A stretch of DNA of 64,000 bases, taken from assembly GCA_018398585.1 (NCBI GenBank), contig JAGTTD010000019.1, positions 1,835,702 to 1,899,701 on the forward strand, in the 5' to 3' direction. Made by a program: the position numbers and the translations under genes. Origin of the DNA: Simmondsia chinensis. Lineage: Eukaryota; Streptophyta; Magnoliopsida; Caryophyllales; Simmondsiaceae. Below, one piece after another: positions 24,597-35,953 of the stretch. Below the pieces are notes generated by a model that ran no database searches, had not been told where the DNA came from, and saw nothing but the letters and a program-made list of their open reading frames with translations. Position 1 is the stretch's first letter; every line of letters begins with the position of its first letter.

Positions 24597-25393
24597 GACC
24601 AATGTTAAAAAACTATTTTTCTCTATAAAATTACCAAAAATGACACTAACAGCAGTCTTTTATAGTTGAAAAAATCACTAATGAACCATTCTAAATATTT
24701 AATATATTTTTTAAATATTTAAAATATTTTTCATTATTTAAAATATTTTCTAAATATATAAATATTTCTTAAATATTTAAAATATTTTTTTATATTTATA
24801 AAATATTTTTCTCAATATTTTAAAAATATTTAAAATATTTTTTAAATATCGTAAATATATTATATACTGTTAAAATAGTTTTTTCATATTTAATATATTT
24901 TTTCAAATATATAAATTATTTTTTAAATATATTAATAAATTTTAGGTTATCTGAAATAAACTTTCTCAATTGTTCTTGCTTCTTCTTATGCTTAAAAGGA
25001 GAAGCAGCAAATTTCTGCTTCTGCTTAAAAGTAAAAAAGCAGCTTCTACTTTTTTAGGAAAAAATAATTTTTTTTAAAATAAGCAATTCTAAATAAGTCT
25101 TAAATCTATTATTGTTGTTGTACACTTTGGATACATAATAGACAAACCTTAGTAATAGAATATATGTATATATATGGCATAAAGAAGGAGAATCAATTCC
25201 CCAAAAAACTCCCAAAGAAAAAGGAAAAGCAAATTTAAAAAAAGCTGCTGTACTTCAAATTGCTACGGCTACCCCCATACACAGGGCGTCCCCCTTTTTA
25301 GCCGTTACAAACCCCCTGCCCCCATTTTCTCTCATTCTTCTTCTCCAAGTGTCATTTTCTAAATTCCATACATATAACATTTTTCCGTTACTA

Positions 25394-28300
25394 ATGGGAA
25401 AAGATTGGTACCTCTACTGGGTAGGAAGTAAACCGTCCAAGAAACCCAGTAGAGGCGGCCACAACAGTGGTGGTGGTGGTGGTGGTGGTGATGGTGAAGT
25501 ATCGGTTAAGAGAGTCATTAATAGCAGTAGTACCAATATTCGGTGTAGTAGCGACTACAATAGTGGTGGTGGTGGTGGTGAAGTACCGGTTAGAAGAGTC
25601 ACTACTAACAGTAGTACTAGTACTCGTGTTGCGGGTGCTACTACTGCAAATTGTGCACCGGTAGGGTGTATTGGTGCAGTACTTCATCTCTTCGATTTCC
25701 ATTCTTTTCAGCCCTCCTTCTTCTTTCCCGACGACCCTACCCCTCCCCACAAAGGTAACGTTTTGAAAAGCCTGCTATCTCGAAAGTTTATGACGGTGTA
25801 TGAAACCATTGTGCTTGATTGAGGGGCTGTTTTAGTATCGATTTATTTGCATTTTTTAATTTATGAAAAAGGAAACAAACTGGAATTTAAAAATAGTTTT
25901 TTTTTTTTTTCTTCAGTTTTTACTCAAATTAAGAAAAACTAAAAATAAAAAAGTAGTTACAAAAATATGGTTTTATTTCCTAAAAATCAAAAAACTAAAA
26001 CAACACGCCCTAAGAGATGTCTTTCAGGTCATCGTTTGTGGGATGTCGGCTTTTGTGTTACGAGTTTTTTTTTTTGTTAATTATCGAAAAAAATATAGGC
26101 CCTAAGAGATTGGATAAGAGGGGTAATTTAAATTTTTTTTTTTTTTTAATTACTCAGGAATACAAGCACCAAGAAACAGCTTGGATTCAGAGGACTTGGC
26201 CTTGGAAGGAAAAACAAACACCCATATGCCTGTGAGTGTAAAATGTCCCTTTTACTGTTTGATAGCGTTTTCTATTTACAATTTTTAGTTTAAAAATTAT
26301 ATTTTGAAAATAGTTTTTTTGGTCGTAATTTTCATGAAACAATACAAAACAAGCCCTCAACATTTGCTACTCTATTCCATAAGTGGTGGAGTGGTTTTTC
26401 TTCCATTATAAGCAGTTATATTTGATATTATTCTTTCTAATGCATTAGGTCGCACGTTTTCTAAAAAGGGCTTACAACCCTTTTCGCACCTATTCAAAAG
26501 AAAAAAATTCACTATTTACTGTAATTTACAGTGATATACTTTGATCTATGTAGCTGACCCCGTAAGAGAACGACATTGTTGGTTTTTTGTTCTAGGTGGG
26601 CGTTCAAATTGACCAAATTAGTAGGAGGAACACAAAGCTAGAAGTGAGGGCCCAAAGTACAACAACAAAATCAGTTGATGATTTATCATCTGGAGGCAAC
26701 TCCCCTGGAGCTAAGACCCCAAATCTAGTTGCAAGATTAATGGGTCTTGACCTTTTACCCGACGCGGTTTCCCATGGGTTGGGATCTGTCACTGTAACCC
26801 CGAGATCACCCTTTACCCTGAACCTTGAACCTGGCTCACTGGGACGGTCTTCGGCACCCAGCATTGGAAAGAAGGTCCGGCGAACAGATCAGTATGTTCG
26901 CCATCGCGACTTCCCAGGGCCACCAGAGCCGCACAGGATGCCAGCTGCTGAGGAGCGGCGGCTATCGTTTCAAATCAATAGAGAGAATAGCATTGTGAGA
27001 GAGATGCAGTCGGCCCGACCCTCCTGCTCGGCTATTAGCACTAAGAGGCCTGGGCTGACCGGGCGGTCAGTTGATGAAGAAAGCCGGAGTCCGGGTTATT
27101 TTGCAAGGCAAATCATGAAGCAAGTGAAGGAGAAAGTGGGTCGAAGAATGGGCCTGGACATTACCAACACTGCTGGAAACCAAGAGTTCAGACGTGACGA
27201 GCATTTGTTACCCATAAAACCTAAGAAATCTCACAAAGAGTCATCAGTAAATAAGCTGAATCGAACCCAAGCCAAGTCATCCAGAGAGTCTTTAAAGTCA
27301 TTAGAGAACAAGGAGGATAAAAAACAGGACCGAGGATTTCAAAAAATGACTAATAATGTTGGCAAATTAGATCAGTCTGGTACAATTTTCGAGTCAAGAA
27401 AGGTGCCTCCGAATGCGATCGATGTGATGAGGAACAAGAAAGAGGAGCAATTTGTAAGGACATCAAGAGGGCAAAATAATATGGAGAAAAAGTGTAAGAG
27501 GACTCCTTTGTCAACTGAACTCCTCCCTACAAAAATCATCCCAAAGGTGACAATTTCTTCTTTAAATTGTGCAATATCGATTTTGTACTAAGAGTTATAT
27601 CTCTAATAAAAATAAAAGATAATTCGTTAATTAGAATAGTCTCAATACAAGGCTAAAAGTCGGAGAGTACAATGTCTAGTGAATCTTATTTGACTCGCTA
27701 TTTTCAAATTATCAAACTCAATAAAAAATGAACTTACCTATATCAAAAACGCACCCTTAACGATTATGTCATTTTAATTTTAACAAACTTATAAATATTA
27801 CGAGCTAACGAACTTGATAACTCATTTCATATCCATAACTAGCTCTAGAAGAGCAAAGTTATTGTCAATTTAATAAAATAATCTATTTAATATTATTTTT
27901 AATAATCTATAATGTATGGATATATAATTCATCGGAATGGGTAACATTATATCATTTAGATAAGTTTATCCTATGTTTTTTTTTTTTTTTTTTTTTGGCT
28001 TTTTTGAAATCAAGGTGTCGTATGTTATTAAAATGTAGTTGGTCAAAAGAATCTTACACTATAATACTGCTAACGCTCCTCCTGGCAGGCATCAAGCGGC
28101 CCGGCACCGAACCCGAGGCCCACACAGTTGCCTAGTAGTCCGAGCCCACGGTACAATCCACCTCACCGAGAAGCGACACATGCACCCGCCATCCGAAGTG
28201 GGTCCAACCCCTCCACGGTATCTTTAGTTTTATTATTTATTTACTTAAAGCGCACTAAATAAATGTAGGAAGTTTGTTAGTAAAGTATCACAAGATTTAC

Positions 28301-29418
28301 GCGTCTATTATATAGATCCTTACAACAAAATACGGTAAACTTTTATTTGTATTAAACCAATTTTCACTAGAAAAAGCTATTGTGCTATATGCATATTGGG
28401 GTAATGTAAATGAAGTATATTAGTGCTTTTAGCAAAAAAAACATTCTCTGAAGATATTTCTATATTACCGAAATAATCTCATGTTAAAACTTTTCCACAA
28501 AAAGATCATATTATAACAAAAAATACTTATATATTAAAATGTTAGAATATTTAAGCGAGAAATGCTCAAATCTCATGATATTTAAGGGATTGTAGGGTAA
28601 CTTTTTTTTTTTTTTTTTTTTTTCAATTTTTGAGTTTAAGAGATTAAGAACCATATTTTGGAAACAATATTTATTTTTTAGCATTTATTTTGTTTTCTTT
28701 TTTCAATGATAATTGAAGATGAAAAATCAAAAAATTCCTCTTCAAAACTTCATTTTTGATTTCTCAAAAACTGTAAAACAAAACCTAACTGATAAACTCT
28801 CATAAACAAATTACTATCCTCAGAAAAATAATAGTTTCATTTAATTGCCTCCATTAATTGTAGGTCCTAGCTCCGTCGGTGTCCACATCAACAGAGTACC
28901 AGTACATAAGCAGAGTACTAAGGCACGTAAGGATTGACAAAAATACCCCTCTATCGTTTACGGAATGGCATTCTCCTACACACCCTTTGGATCCATCAAT
29001 TTTTCACCGATTAGAAGAAACATACAAGTTGCTAAGCACTTTTGAATCATCAGAACTTAGCCTCAAATGCAACAGAAAACTGATTTTTCAGTTAATTAAT
29101 GAAATTTTGGTGAATTTTTTGAAACCCCATATGAGTTATTTGAATCAGAAGAACAAAAAGATTAATGGGTTTCAATTAGTGAAGATTTTGTGCAGCGAAA
29201 TTCGGAGTTTTCCTCGTGCAAATTGTCAAGTTTTACAAGATATCGATGGTTTGGTTGAGAGGGACTTGGGTAAAAGTGGAGTCAAAAGTGTCGGTTTTAT
29301 GGGGTTTGAGGAGGAATTTGAAGGGATTGTGTTAGATATTGAAAGTGACATTTTAGACTCGTTGGTACTGGACATGATCGTGGTCACATGCGGGGAAACT
29401 GATCGATGGAGAAGATAG
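25394..29418 (+). CDS. TRM (TON1-recruiting motif)/DUF4378 family protein
   Basis: Five exons join in frame: 25394-25754, 26158-26231, 26596-27546, 28089-28217 and 28864-29418 (stop TAG), giving 689 residues. The 74-nt exon 2 (IQAPRNSLDSEDLALEGK) is needed for frame. Domains: M1-like motif VGCIGAVLHLFDFHSFQ (about 90-106), M3 motif TPNLVARLMGLDLLP (about 186-200), a long basic disordered middle, a Pro/Ser-rich exon 4, and a C-terminal DUF4378 (about 515-680: EYQYISRVLRHV, LIFQLINEIL, VERDLGK, EFEGIVLDIESDILDSLV). TRM proteins act with TON1 and PP2A at cortical microtubules, affecting cell elongation and division plane; that role is family knowledge. Exon 1 has two poly-Gly stretches in an imperfect tandem duplication. 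The subgroup is not resolved. Confidence 0.88.
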
Positions 29419-31240
29419 TGTTTTGGAGAAACAATTATAGGTAACTTTTCAAGTTTAGTTGCAGAAATAACGGCTGAAAGAGATGGTCTTTGAAAGTACT
29501 GGAGCTAGGATTCTTGGATTTATGGTTGGAAGGAGACAACGAAACGGTCATTAGGGTAATAAAAGGAAAAATTAAGGGTCCGTGAAAAATTACAAAGTTG
29601 TCAGAGATAAAGTGTGAGAGTGGAGACAAACATGGCAGCAAAATGGATAGCAAAAGTTGGTTACTTGATCGCTTAACGGTTCATTGGTCAGCACCTTTTG
29701 ATACATGTTATGGGTTCTACCACTAGTGATGACGCCCTAGGAGATCTTGCTGGAGAATACGAGCTAAGGTCCTTTCCTTACGCTCCATATAAACAAAAAG
29801 GGAAATGGGTCGACGAGTCAGCTGAACTGTCTAATTTGATCTGATCAGTGACTACAGCCACGCCAAAGGGGCTAACTGATGAAGTATATGTACATATTGG
29901 TGTATAAAAAATAAAAAAGGTTTGTCGAGCGATAATTAGTCAAGGTAATTTATACTATAGTTGAAAAAACAATTTTGAATATGTACCAATGTGTACGTTT
30001 CTATTTCTATGGTGTACATTCTTTGTTAACGTCATGTATTTTGTTTTTCCTTTCTCATTTTAATCTAAATTTAAGTTTTAAAGGATCGTAACAACATTCG
30101 TATATCCTTGACTGATATCAATACTTAGGAGGAAAAGGACATTAGAGTGGGTTAATACAGAAATTTAAATTTATGATTTTGTTTTAATTTACAATGTTCA
30201 AATGCTTTATTCATCATGTCAATTAAATATTTATATTTTTAATTGTGTTAATTTAATTCTTATAAAATTTACACTGCTTTAATTTAGTCATATTATTACG
30301 AAAGTCGAAACAAGATTAATGACTTAATTCCTTATAGCATGGCAGATGTAAGTAACATAATAACAATCCATTAACTGACACAATTTAAACCCATCCATGT
30401 ATGATTACTAAATAGTATGTTATTTATTTATAAACTATATAACTAAATAATTATTCTCGGTAACAGTATAAGAGTTGACGATATAAATCTATAACATATA
30501 AGTTAAATATAATAGTAGGACTAATAGTCTATGAACGTTTTTTTCAATCATTTATGAAGGTCTTTTTTTTTTAAATCATTAATAGATTTTTTTTTTTTGG
30601 GACAAAAATGAAGGTTAAAATTGGAGGATAAAGATAAGAATTTAAAAAAAAACGGCTAGTAAGGGGGGTTCTGAAGAGGTCACATGGCTGATTCACGTGA
30701 CCCAGATGATGCTCAATATTCTTCTTTAAAAGTGGGACCCATTCTCCCCCAGTCCTGGCCCTACACGTGGCATGTTTTTAGACAACCACTGTCCCACCGT
30801 TCATCACTCTTTTTTTGTTTTTTCAACAAAAATTATATTCGTAAATTGAATTCTTGTATCAGTTTCTCGAAAAATAGATCAAAAATGTCAGGTTGTTATT
30901 AGGGGATGCAAAACTTCCATAGAGAGTTAGATAAAAATAAAGGAGTTTGAACTTATCCAAGAAAAGTTAGGTAAATTGCTTGCGTTTTTGATGAAATTTG
31001 AAATTGTTACAAAATTTTCACATCAGGTGTTCTGCCAACTTCCCGTTAACCAAATAAGAGGATAAATATTCATTTTCTATGAACTCCGATTTTTTGCACT
31101 TACTTCCCGGTAGCCAAGCAGAGCCTTAGTATGATTAGCATCAACAATATTTATCACATACTTGAGTTCATGTGTCTAGTGTAATAATTAGACTATTCGT
31201 TTAAAAGCATATACCATGGAAAAATAATTAAGCCAATGAT
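29419..31240. other. 3'UTR and spacer downstream of the TRM gene
   Basis: 29419-29900 is moderately GC-rich and probably the 3'UTR. Beyond that the DNA is AT-rich. Around 30690-30770 two ACGTG cores (TTCACGTGAC, ACACGTGGC) sit in a GC-richer patch that looks promoter-like, but no gene follows that I can recognise. Confidence 0.35.
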
Positions 31241-31319
31241 ATTGTTAGGGCAAAAAATTACTAATGACAGGCTATTTTAATATTTTTTAAATTAACCCTT
31301 GCTTTACTGATTGCACTCG

Positions 31320-31857
31320 TTAGGTTTATGTCTTAAATTACTTATTTTATGTTTATGGGGTTGCCGTAGGGTGATCGATTGATCGGAAGTGAAGCCCGAT
31401 CGATCGGGTGATTTAAGGGAAAATTCGGGAATTTTTAAGCACCGATCGGCACCTCACAGACCTGTGCTTATAAATTAGAACGTGGGATTACGTCACAATT
31501 GCGACCCAAATTAAGAGTGAGGCGCCACCATTAAGAGTGAGGTGATTTTGTAATTTCTCCAATTCAGATTTTGAGTGCTACGAGAGTTTAGAGAAAGTGA
31601 TTGTAATTCTTTCATAGATCTCGTTCAGAGGAAGTGTCGTTATAATTCTTCCGTTCAGTATCAATAAAGAATATCCATATCCGCCCGTGGTATTCTCCCC
31701 TCTCGATTGTAGAGGGGTTTCCACGTAAATATTGTGTGTTCCTATTTGTACTTCCTTTCTCCATATATTTGTTTACTTCTCGTTTGTGTGAGTCATATTG
31801 TTTGAATCGAATCAAGCTATCAGGGTTTACGCTTCCGCATTAAGTATTCCACATAAA
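31320..31857 (+). mobile_element. Copia-like LTR with adjacent primer-binding-site remnant
   Basis: It starts near GTTAGGTTTATGTC, carries the GATCGATC-rich patch, the U5-like text TTGTAGAGGGGTTTCCACGT and AAATATTGTGTGTTCC, and ends TTCCGCATTAAGTATTCCACA. TTGGTATCAAGG follows, resembling the start of a tRNA-Met primer-binding site. It is related to 2092-2492. The internal region is lost. Confidence 0.55.
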
Positions 31858-32233
31858 TTGGTATCAAGGTATATTAAGTTTGCTCTCGATTTTTCTAACA
31901 AATTGGAATCAAAGTATATCAAATTTGCTTAAGATTCCTTTCAATACTGATATTAGTAATTTTTGCTCTGACAATATAAATTTTCAATAATTAATATTTG
32001 AAAATGTTGATTTGAGGGAATCTAATGAAAAGTAATTGGAAAGTAAAAAACAGATTTTAACTTATTTTTTGGATACTTTTTCACCACCTTTATTTTCACA
32101 CATTTTCGTGCATTTATTTTAAAAAAGTTTACTAAAATAAGAGAAAAAAGTGATAGGAAGTGGGTGTTATCACGTAGTGCCATGCAACAAATAGCAACCC
32201 CTGCATGAAAGTAATGGTCCTAGGATTTCGCTG

Positions 32234-32271
<38 letters not shown>

Positions 32272-33308
32272 AAAAGAATCAACTTTTATAAAGTTGTATT
32301 TGATTTATCTGCTTTTTGTTAGAGTATAAAATCAATTTATGAGTTTTTATTCATCAGCTCAAACTTTTGGTATGATTAGTTTATTGACATTATACTAAAG
32401 CCTTGTTGATCAAGAGTCATGAGTTCGAATCCTGTCTGCTCCTACTTTTGATATTAACATAATTAAGACGCAAGGTATAAGGTGGGCTTGTGTAATATCC
32501 AACTTAAGCTTTAGTGATAGTTGGTTTAGTTGTGTAATGTAGAAAAAAGTTGTTTACAAATATAGGATTTGAATACATAGTCAAGAAAAGTTTATATATC
32601 TACTAAAATGACAAAAAAGGACTCCATTATTAACCAAACGATAATGGTACCGGCACAAATCATGATGATACCGGGCAATGATAATGGATGATAGCAATCC
32701 TTATCGGTGAGTTATATGGCTTATAGTGGTCAAATGAGGGTGGCCATGTCGGTAGAGGTGGAACACGACAACGGAAAGTCGTGGTGGCAGACCATAGTTG
32801 TGGGAATTGCATAGGGGTGGTGAAAGGTGCGGTGACAGGTCATGGTGGATACGACAAATCATAATACAAGTTAGGGATAGTAGTAGACGGTCTGAGTGTA
32901 GCAAATCATAGTGGTGCAGGAGCCGATGGTGGGTGCTGGTGATAGTGGAAGTGAATAGATCTACGGTGATGAGAATTAAAAATTAGCACATAAAAAATAT
33001 ATATAATTTTGTACGTTTTTTATTTAGTTATAAATAATATTTTTGCTCTTCAATTTAAATTGTGAGAAAGGTATAAAAGAATTTTTTCTATCAACAAATA
33101 TATGACTTATTGTCAACTAGCACTTTTTTTTAAAAGCTTAAGTTATCAAAAAGAAAAATGAAATACACCCAAAAAGTTCTACTTATTATGTTTAGAAATA
33201 ATTTTATATTGTTACTGTTTCTTTTTAAATAAAGAAGTAATTTAATAATAAGGTAATTGCTTAAAAAAACTTAGAGTTTATTTAGTATCATTTTTTATGA
33301 ATAATTCA
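31858..33308. other. Intergenic spacer
   Basis: No gene is visible. It contains a perfect (AT)n microsatellite at 32239-32268 and a tRNA-like dispersed repeat at 32370-32520. The ORF at 32701-32904 reads through TGGTGG-type low-complexity sequence. Confidence 0.35.
32370..32520 (+). repeat. tRNA-like dispersed repeat
   Basis: It has TTGTTGATCAAGAGTCATG, then the B-box-like GAGTTCGAATCC, then TATTAACATAATTAAGACGC. The same order appears on the minus strand at 62570-62785 and, more decayed, at 54280-54730. It could be a tRNA-derived SINE. Confidence 0.45.
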
Positions 33309-33395
33309 ATCAAAGAGGACACCAACACGCCGTCACGGAATCCCATTAAAACTCCGAAAAGTTAAACGTACTTGGACGAGAGTAGTACCAGGATG
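33309..33395 (+). mobile_element. 5S rRNA-derived SINE head only (3'-truncated)
   Basis: It starts ATCAAAGAGGACACCAACAC, matching the 5' terminus of full-length copies, continues GGAATCCCATTAAAACTCCG and GAGAGTAGTACCAGGATG, and stops inside the C box region. The LINE-related tail is absent. There is no clear duplication. Confidence 0.75.
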
Positions 33396-33450
33396 CTTAA
33401 AATTTATTCAAAATTTTATTTATTATGGAAAAAGAAGCACAAGTTCAACG

Positions 33451-33708
33451 GAGCTGTTGCCCAAAATGGCTCAAAATGAAAAATTATTAGCTAAAATGAC
33501 CAATTTTAAAAAATATTTTTCCAAATGGCTTCCACGTCAACAAATTTTTAAAAAAAATTTAAATTTTAAACCCTAAACCCCAAAATAAAACAAAAAAAAT
33601 TTAAAATTTAAAATTTAATAACTTGAAGGTCATTTGAAAAAATATTTTTAAAAAAAACCATTTTAAATAATATTTTTTTTTATTTTAGACTATTTTGAAA
33701 AAAAACTC
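33451..33708. mobile_element. Mutator-like MITE with 9-bp target duplication
   Basis: Direct duplications AGTTCAACG lie at 33442-33450 and 33709-33717. The ends GAGCTGTTGCCCAAAATGG and the inverse of CTATTTTGAAAAAAAACTC form imperfect inverted repeats starting GAG. A 9-bp duplication is typical of Mutator-like elements. The interior is AT-rich and non-coding. Confidence 0.6.
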
Positions 33709-34367
33709 AGTTCAACGAGGTAATAATTTGGGCGACTAGAGAAGCATTGAGTTGGAGTAAAGAAAGGTTCACGTATTGTCTTGTCAAATGCATAATAATT
33801 GTTATCACATTTACTTCATGAAATTCAATATCCACTGCTCAGGGACCTCTCTGCAAAGTTTCCTACTCCCCTCGTTTATTTCTATTTTTTTATATTTTCA
33901 AATAAAACAACAAATTACAGTATAACGAGGCAACTCTTATAAAAGAACGAGCGTACGAGGGCGAATTGCAGACCATACATTTAGTTCTGTAGCTTCCCGT
34001 CTTCATCAATACAAGCATAGCATGCCACCAAGAATCGAACATCCGGTCCCTGAGTGCCTTACTAATGACTAGTCCTTAAACCCGATTGCTGACTAGCCCA
34101 CCCATTGGTACCTGCATCAACACTGCACACTCGCTTCCAACATGACACATCTGAGGTAAATTGATATAACACTGTATTTTATACACCTACGACATTGAAT
34201 AGCAGCTCATAATGTCAACAACTTCAAAGTGATGCTTTTACTATAATCAAGATAATCAGAACCACTATCTAACCGCCGCACAACATCATTAATGAACAAC
34301 ACACCATCAATGTCACCATAAATAAAAGATTAATTAGTTAGATATCCTAACGTACTAATATATGTAA

Positions 34368-34651
34368 TGGATTTTTCTGGCCTTTTCTCATCCTTATTGT
34401 ACCGGACTAGAGCGAGCTGGCTAAGCCGCATCTTCTGCTTTCTTTGCATTTGGCATTCGTCTTTGAAAAACCTGACTGCTGAGCCCACTCTGGCCTCGCA
34501 GGACAAGCTCGGTCGGGTGAACGCCAGTGAAAGGAATGAATGCTTTGGGGGCGAGAGTCCAGTAGCCGAAAGCATCACTAGCTTACGCTCGACCCAAGTA
34601 GTATGGGGCACGTGGAATCCCGTGTGAATCAGCAAGGACCACCTTGCAAGG
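34368..34651 (+). other. Organelle-derived insert: plastid 23S rRNA fragment next to likely mitochondrial DNA
   Basis: 34550-34651 reads GCGAGAGTCCAGTAGCCGAA, AGCATCACTAGCTTACGCTC, GGGGCACGTGGAATCCCGTG and ACCACCTTGCAAGG, matching an internal part of plastid 23S rRNA as I know it. 34368-34549 is unusually GC-rich for the spacer and resembles plant mitochondrial DNA; that part is inference. A plastid piece inside mitochondrial DNA, later copied to the nucleus, would explain the mosaic. The ORFs here are not genes. Confidence 0.65.
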
Positions 34652-35218
34652 TGTTTAACAAGGACTAAGCTCATACAATTAAAATCAAAAGAACTAAATT
34701 GACACAATGTGTGAAGTATAAGAACATTTTACGTAAATAAATTTAATTTAATTATACAATATATATCATAAAATACATTTATTTCTGAAATAAATAGATT
34801 ATATATATTAAATATATATATATAGAATACTAAAATTATTCCACTCAGTTGTACAATTCTAAATTAATTTTGACATAAGTGTTCAATACTTTTTTTATTC
34901 CATTAAAGAGTTACATATTAAAAAAATAATTTGGAGTATAATTTAATACCTTTTTAATATTTAATTTTTTTACAAAAGTATAACCTTGAAATCAATTTCA
35001 AATGAATGTTCAAAAAAAAAAAAAAAAAAAAAAAATCAATTTCAAACGGGCCATGATGATGCACGAGAGAGGGACGGTTTGGTACCAAGGAAGAATTGGT
35101 AAAAGGGGTCGGGTCACGGACGGAACGTGTCGGGTAGTGACCCAATTGGGACTGACACCTGTCAGTCTAGGTTTTATGAAAGTGATCGGTACTGACACCT
35201 GTCAGAAACGGTTTGGCT
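34652..35218. other. Intergenic spacer
   Basis: AT-rich with an A-run at 35012-35035. At 35150-35205 the word ACTGACACCTGTCAG occurs twice 50 bp apart. Each is a short palindrome (CTGACACCTGTCAG), which may be a small foldback or a protein-binding site. No gene is recognised. Confidence 0.35.
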
Positions 35219-35243
35219 TGTTTATCTTCTATAATTATTATTA

Positions 35244-35430
35244 AAAAAGGAAGAAAGAATATAGCCAATATCTCAAGGGCTTTCGTCTATGTAAAGTCTG
35301 GGAGGGGGATGTACACAGCCTTTCCCCTTCAGGTTGTTAACCTGAAGAGAGGCTGTTTCCCAGTGCCCCCAACCTGAGGGTGAGGACTTCCCAAGAAGTC
35401 ACTCATCCTGATACTACTCTCGTCCAAGTA
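35244..35430 (-). mobile_element. 5S rRNA-derived SINE, ATGTTC-tail subfamily, 5'-truncated, 25-bp target duplication
   Basis: It is bounded by perfect 25-bp duplications at 35219-35243 and 35431-35455 (TGTTTATCTTCTATAATTAT plus TATTA). On the minus strand it begins TACTTGGACGAGAGTAGTAT (5S nt about 57), passes GATGAGTGACTTCTTGGGAA and CTCAGGTTGGGGGCACTGGG, and ends with a T-rich tail. It is truncated within a few nucleotides of the 15272-15456 copy. Confidence 0.92.
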
Positions 35431-35953
35431 TGTTTATCTTCTATAATTATTATTATTTTTTCCATATATATATATATATATATATTAAATTAGACAGACA
35501 TGATAATTTATGGAGGAGGTTGTGTTGGAAAAAATGGCTACGTAGTGGAACATCAATTCAAATAAGTTCTAAATTTTATGTATAACAAATTAAATGCACA
35601 TTTTTGTTTGAAGATATATATTGCTCTTTTTCTAAATGAAATTTATTACTTAGACTGTGTTTAATTTAGCCTTTTTATCATTTGAAGCTGTAAAAAAATT
35701 ATATTTAATGATCATATTTGTATTTAGTTGACGGAAAAATAGTTTTACAGCTTCTTTATATCTTAAACATAGAAATGAAAAAGTTATTCTATAACTATGT
35801 AGAAAAAATTACAGAATTAGATATTCTTCATGGCTTATTTTAGAAAAAACGTTTTAAAAGATTATATTAGCATTACATTTTTACTACCGTAACCTATGCC
35901 GTACCATGACCTATTGGCAAGTGAAGTGATTTTTTGTTATTACAATAGATAAA

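Larger units (their letters stand above)
22880..25393. other. Intergenic spacer upstream of the TRM-family gene
   Basis: It contains a foldback MITE, a minus-strand LINE and an extreme AT-rich block (24690-24960) built of AATATTT-like words. The last 200 bp hold a TATATATGGC motif near 25165 and pyrimidine-rich 5'UTR-like sequence, the probable TRM-gene promoter and leader. Confidence 0.4.

Noticed and set aside
25391..25750. Minus-strand 119-codon Thr-rich ORF
   Set aside because: It is the antisense shadow of the (GGT)n-rich TRM exon 1.
28039..28227. 62-codon ORF as an independent small gene
   Set aside because: The true frame is the 129-nt exon 4 of the TRM gene (28089-28217), which joins its neighbours in phase.
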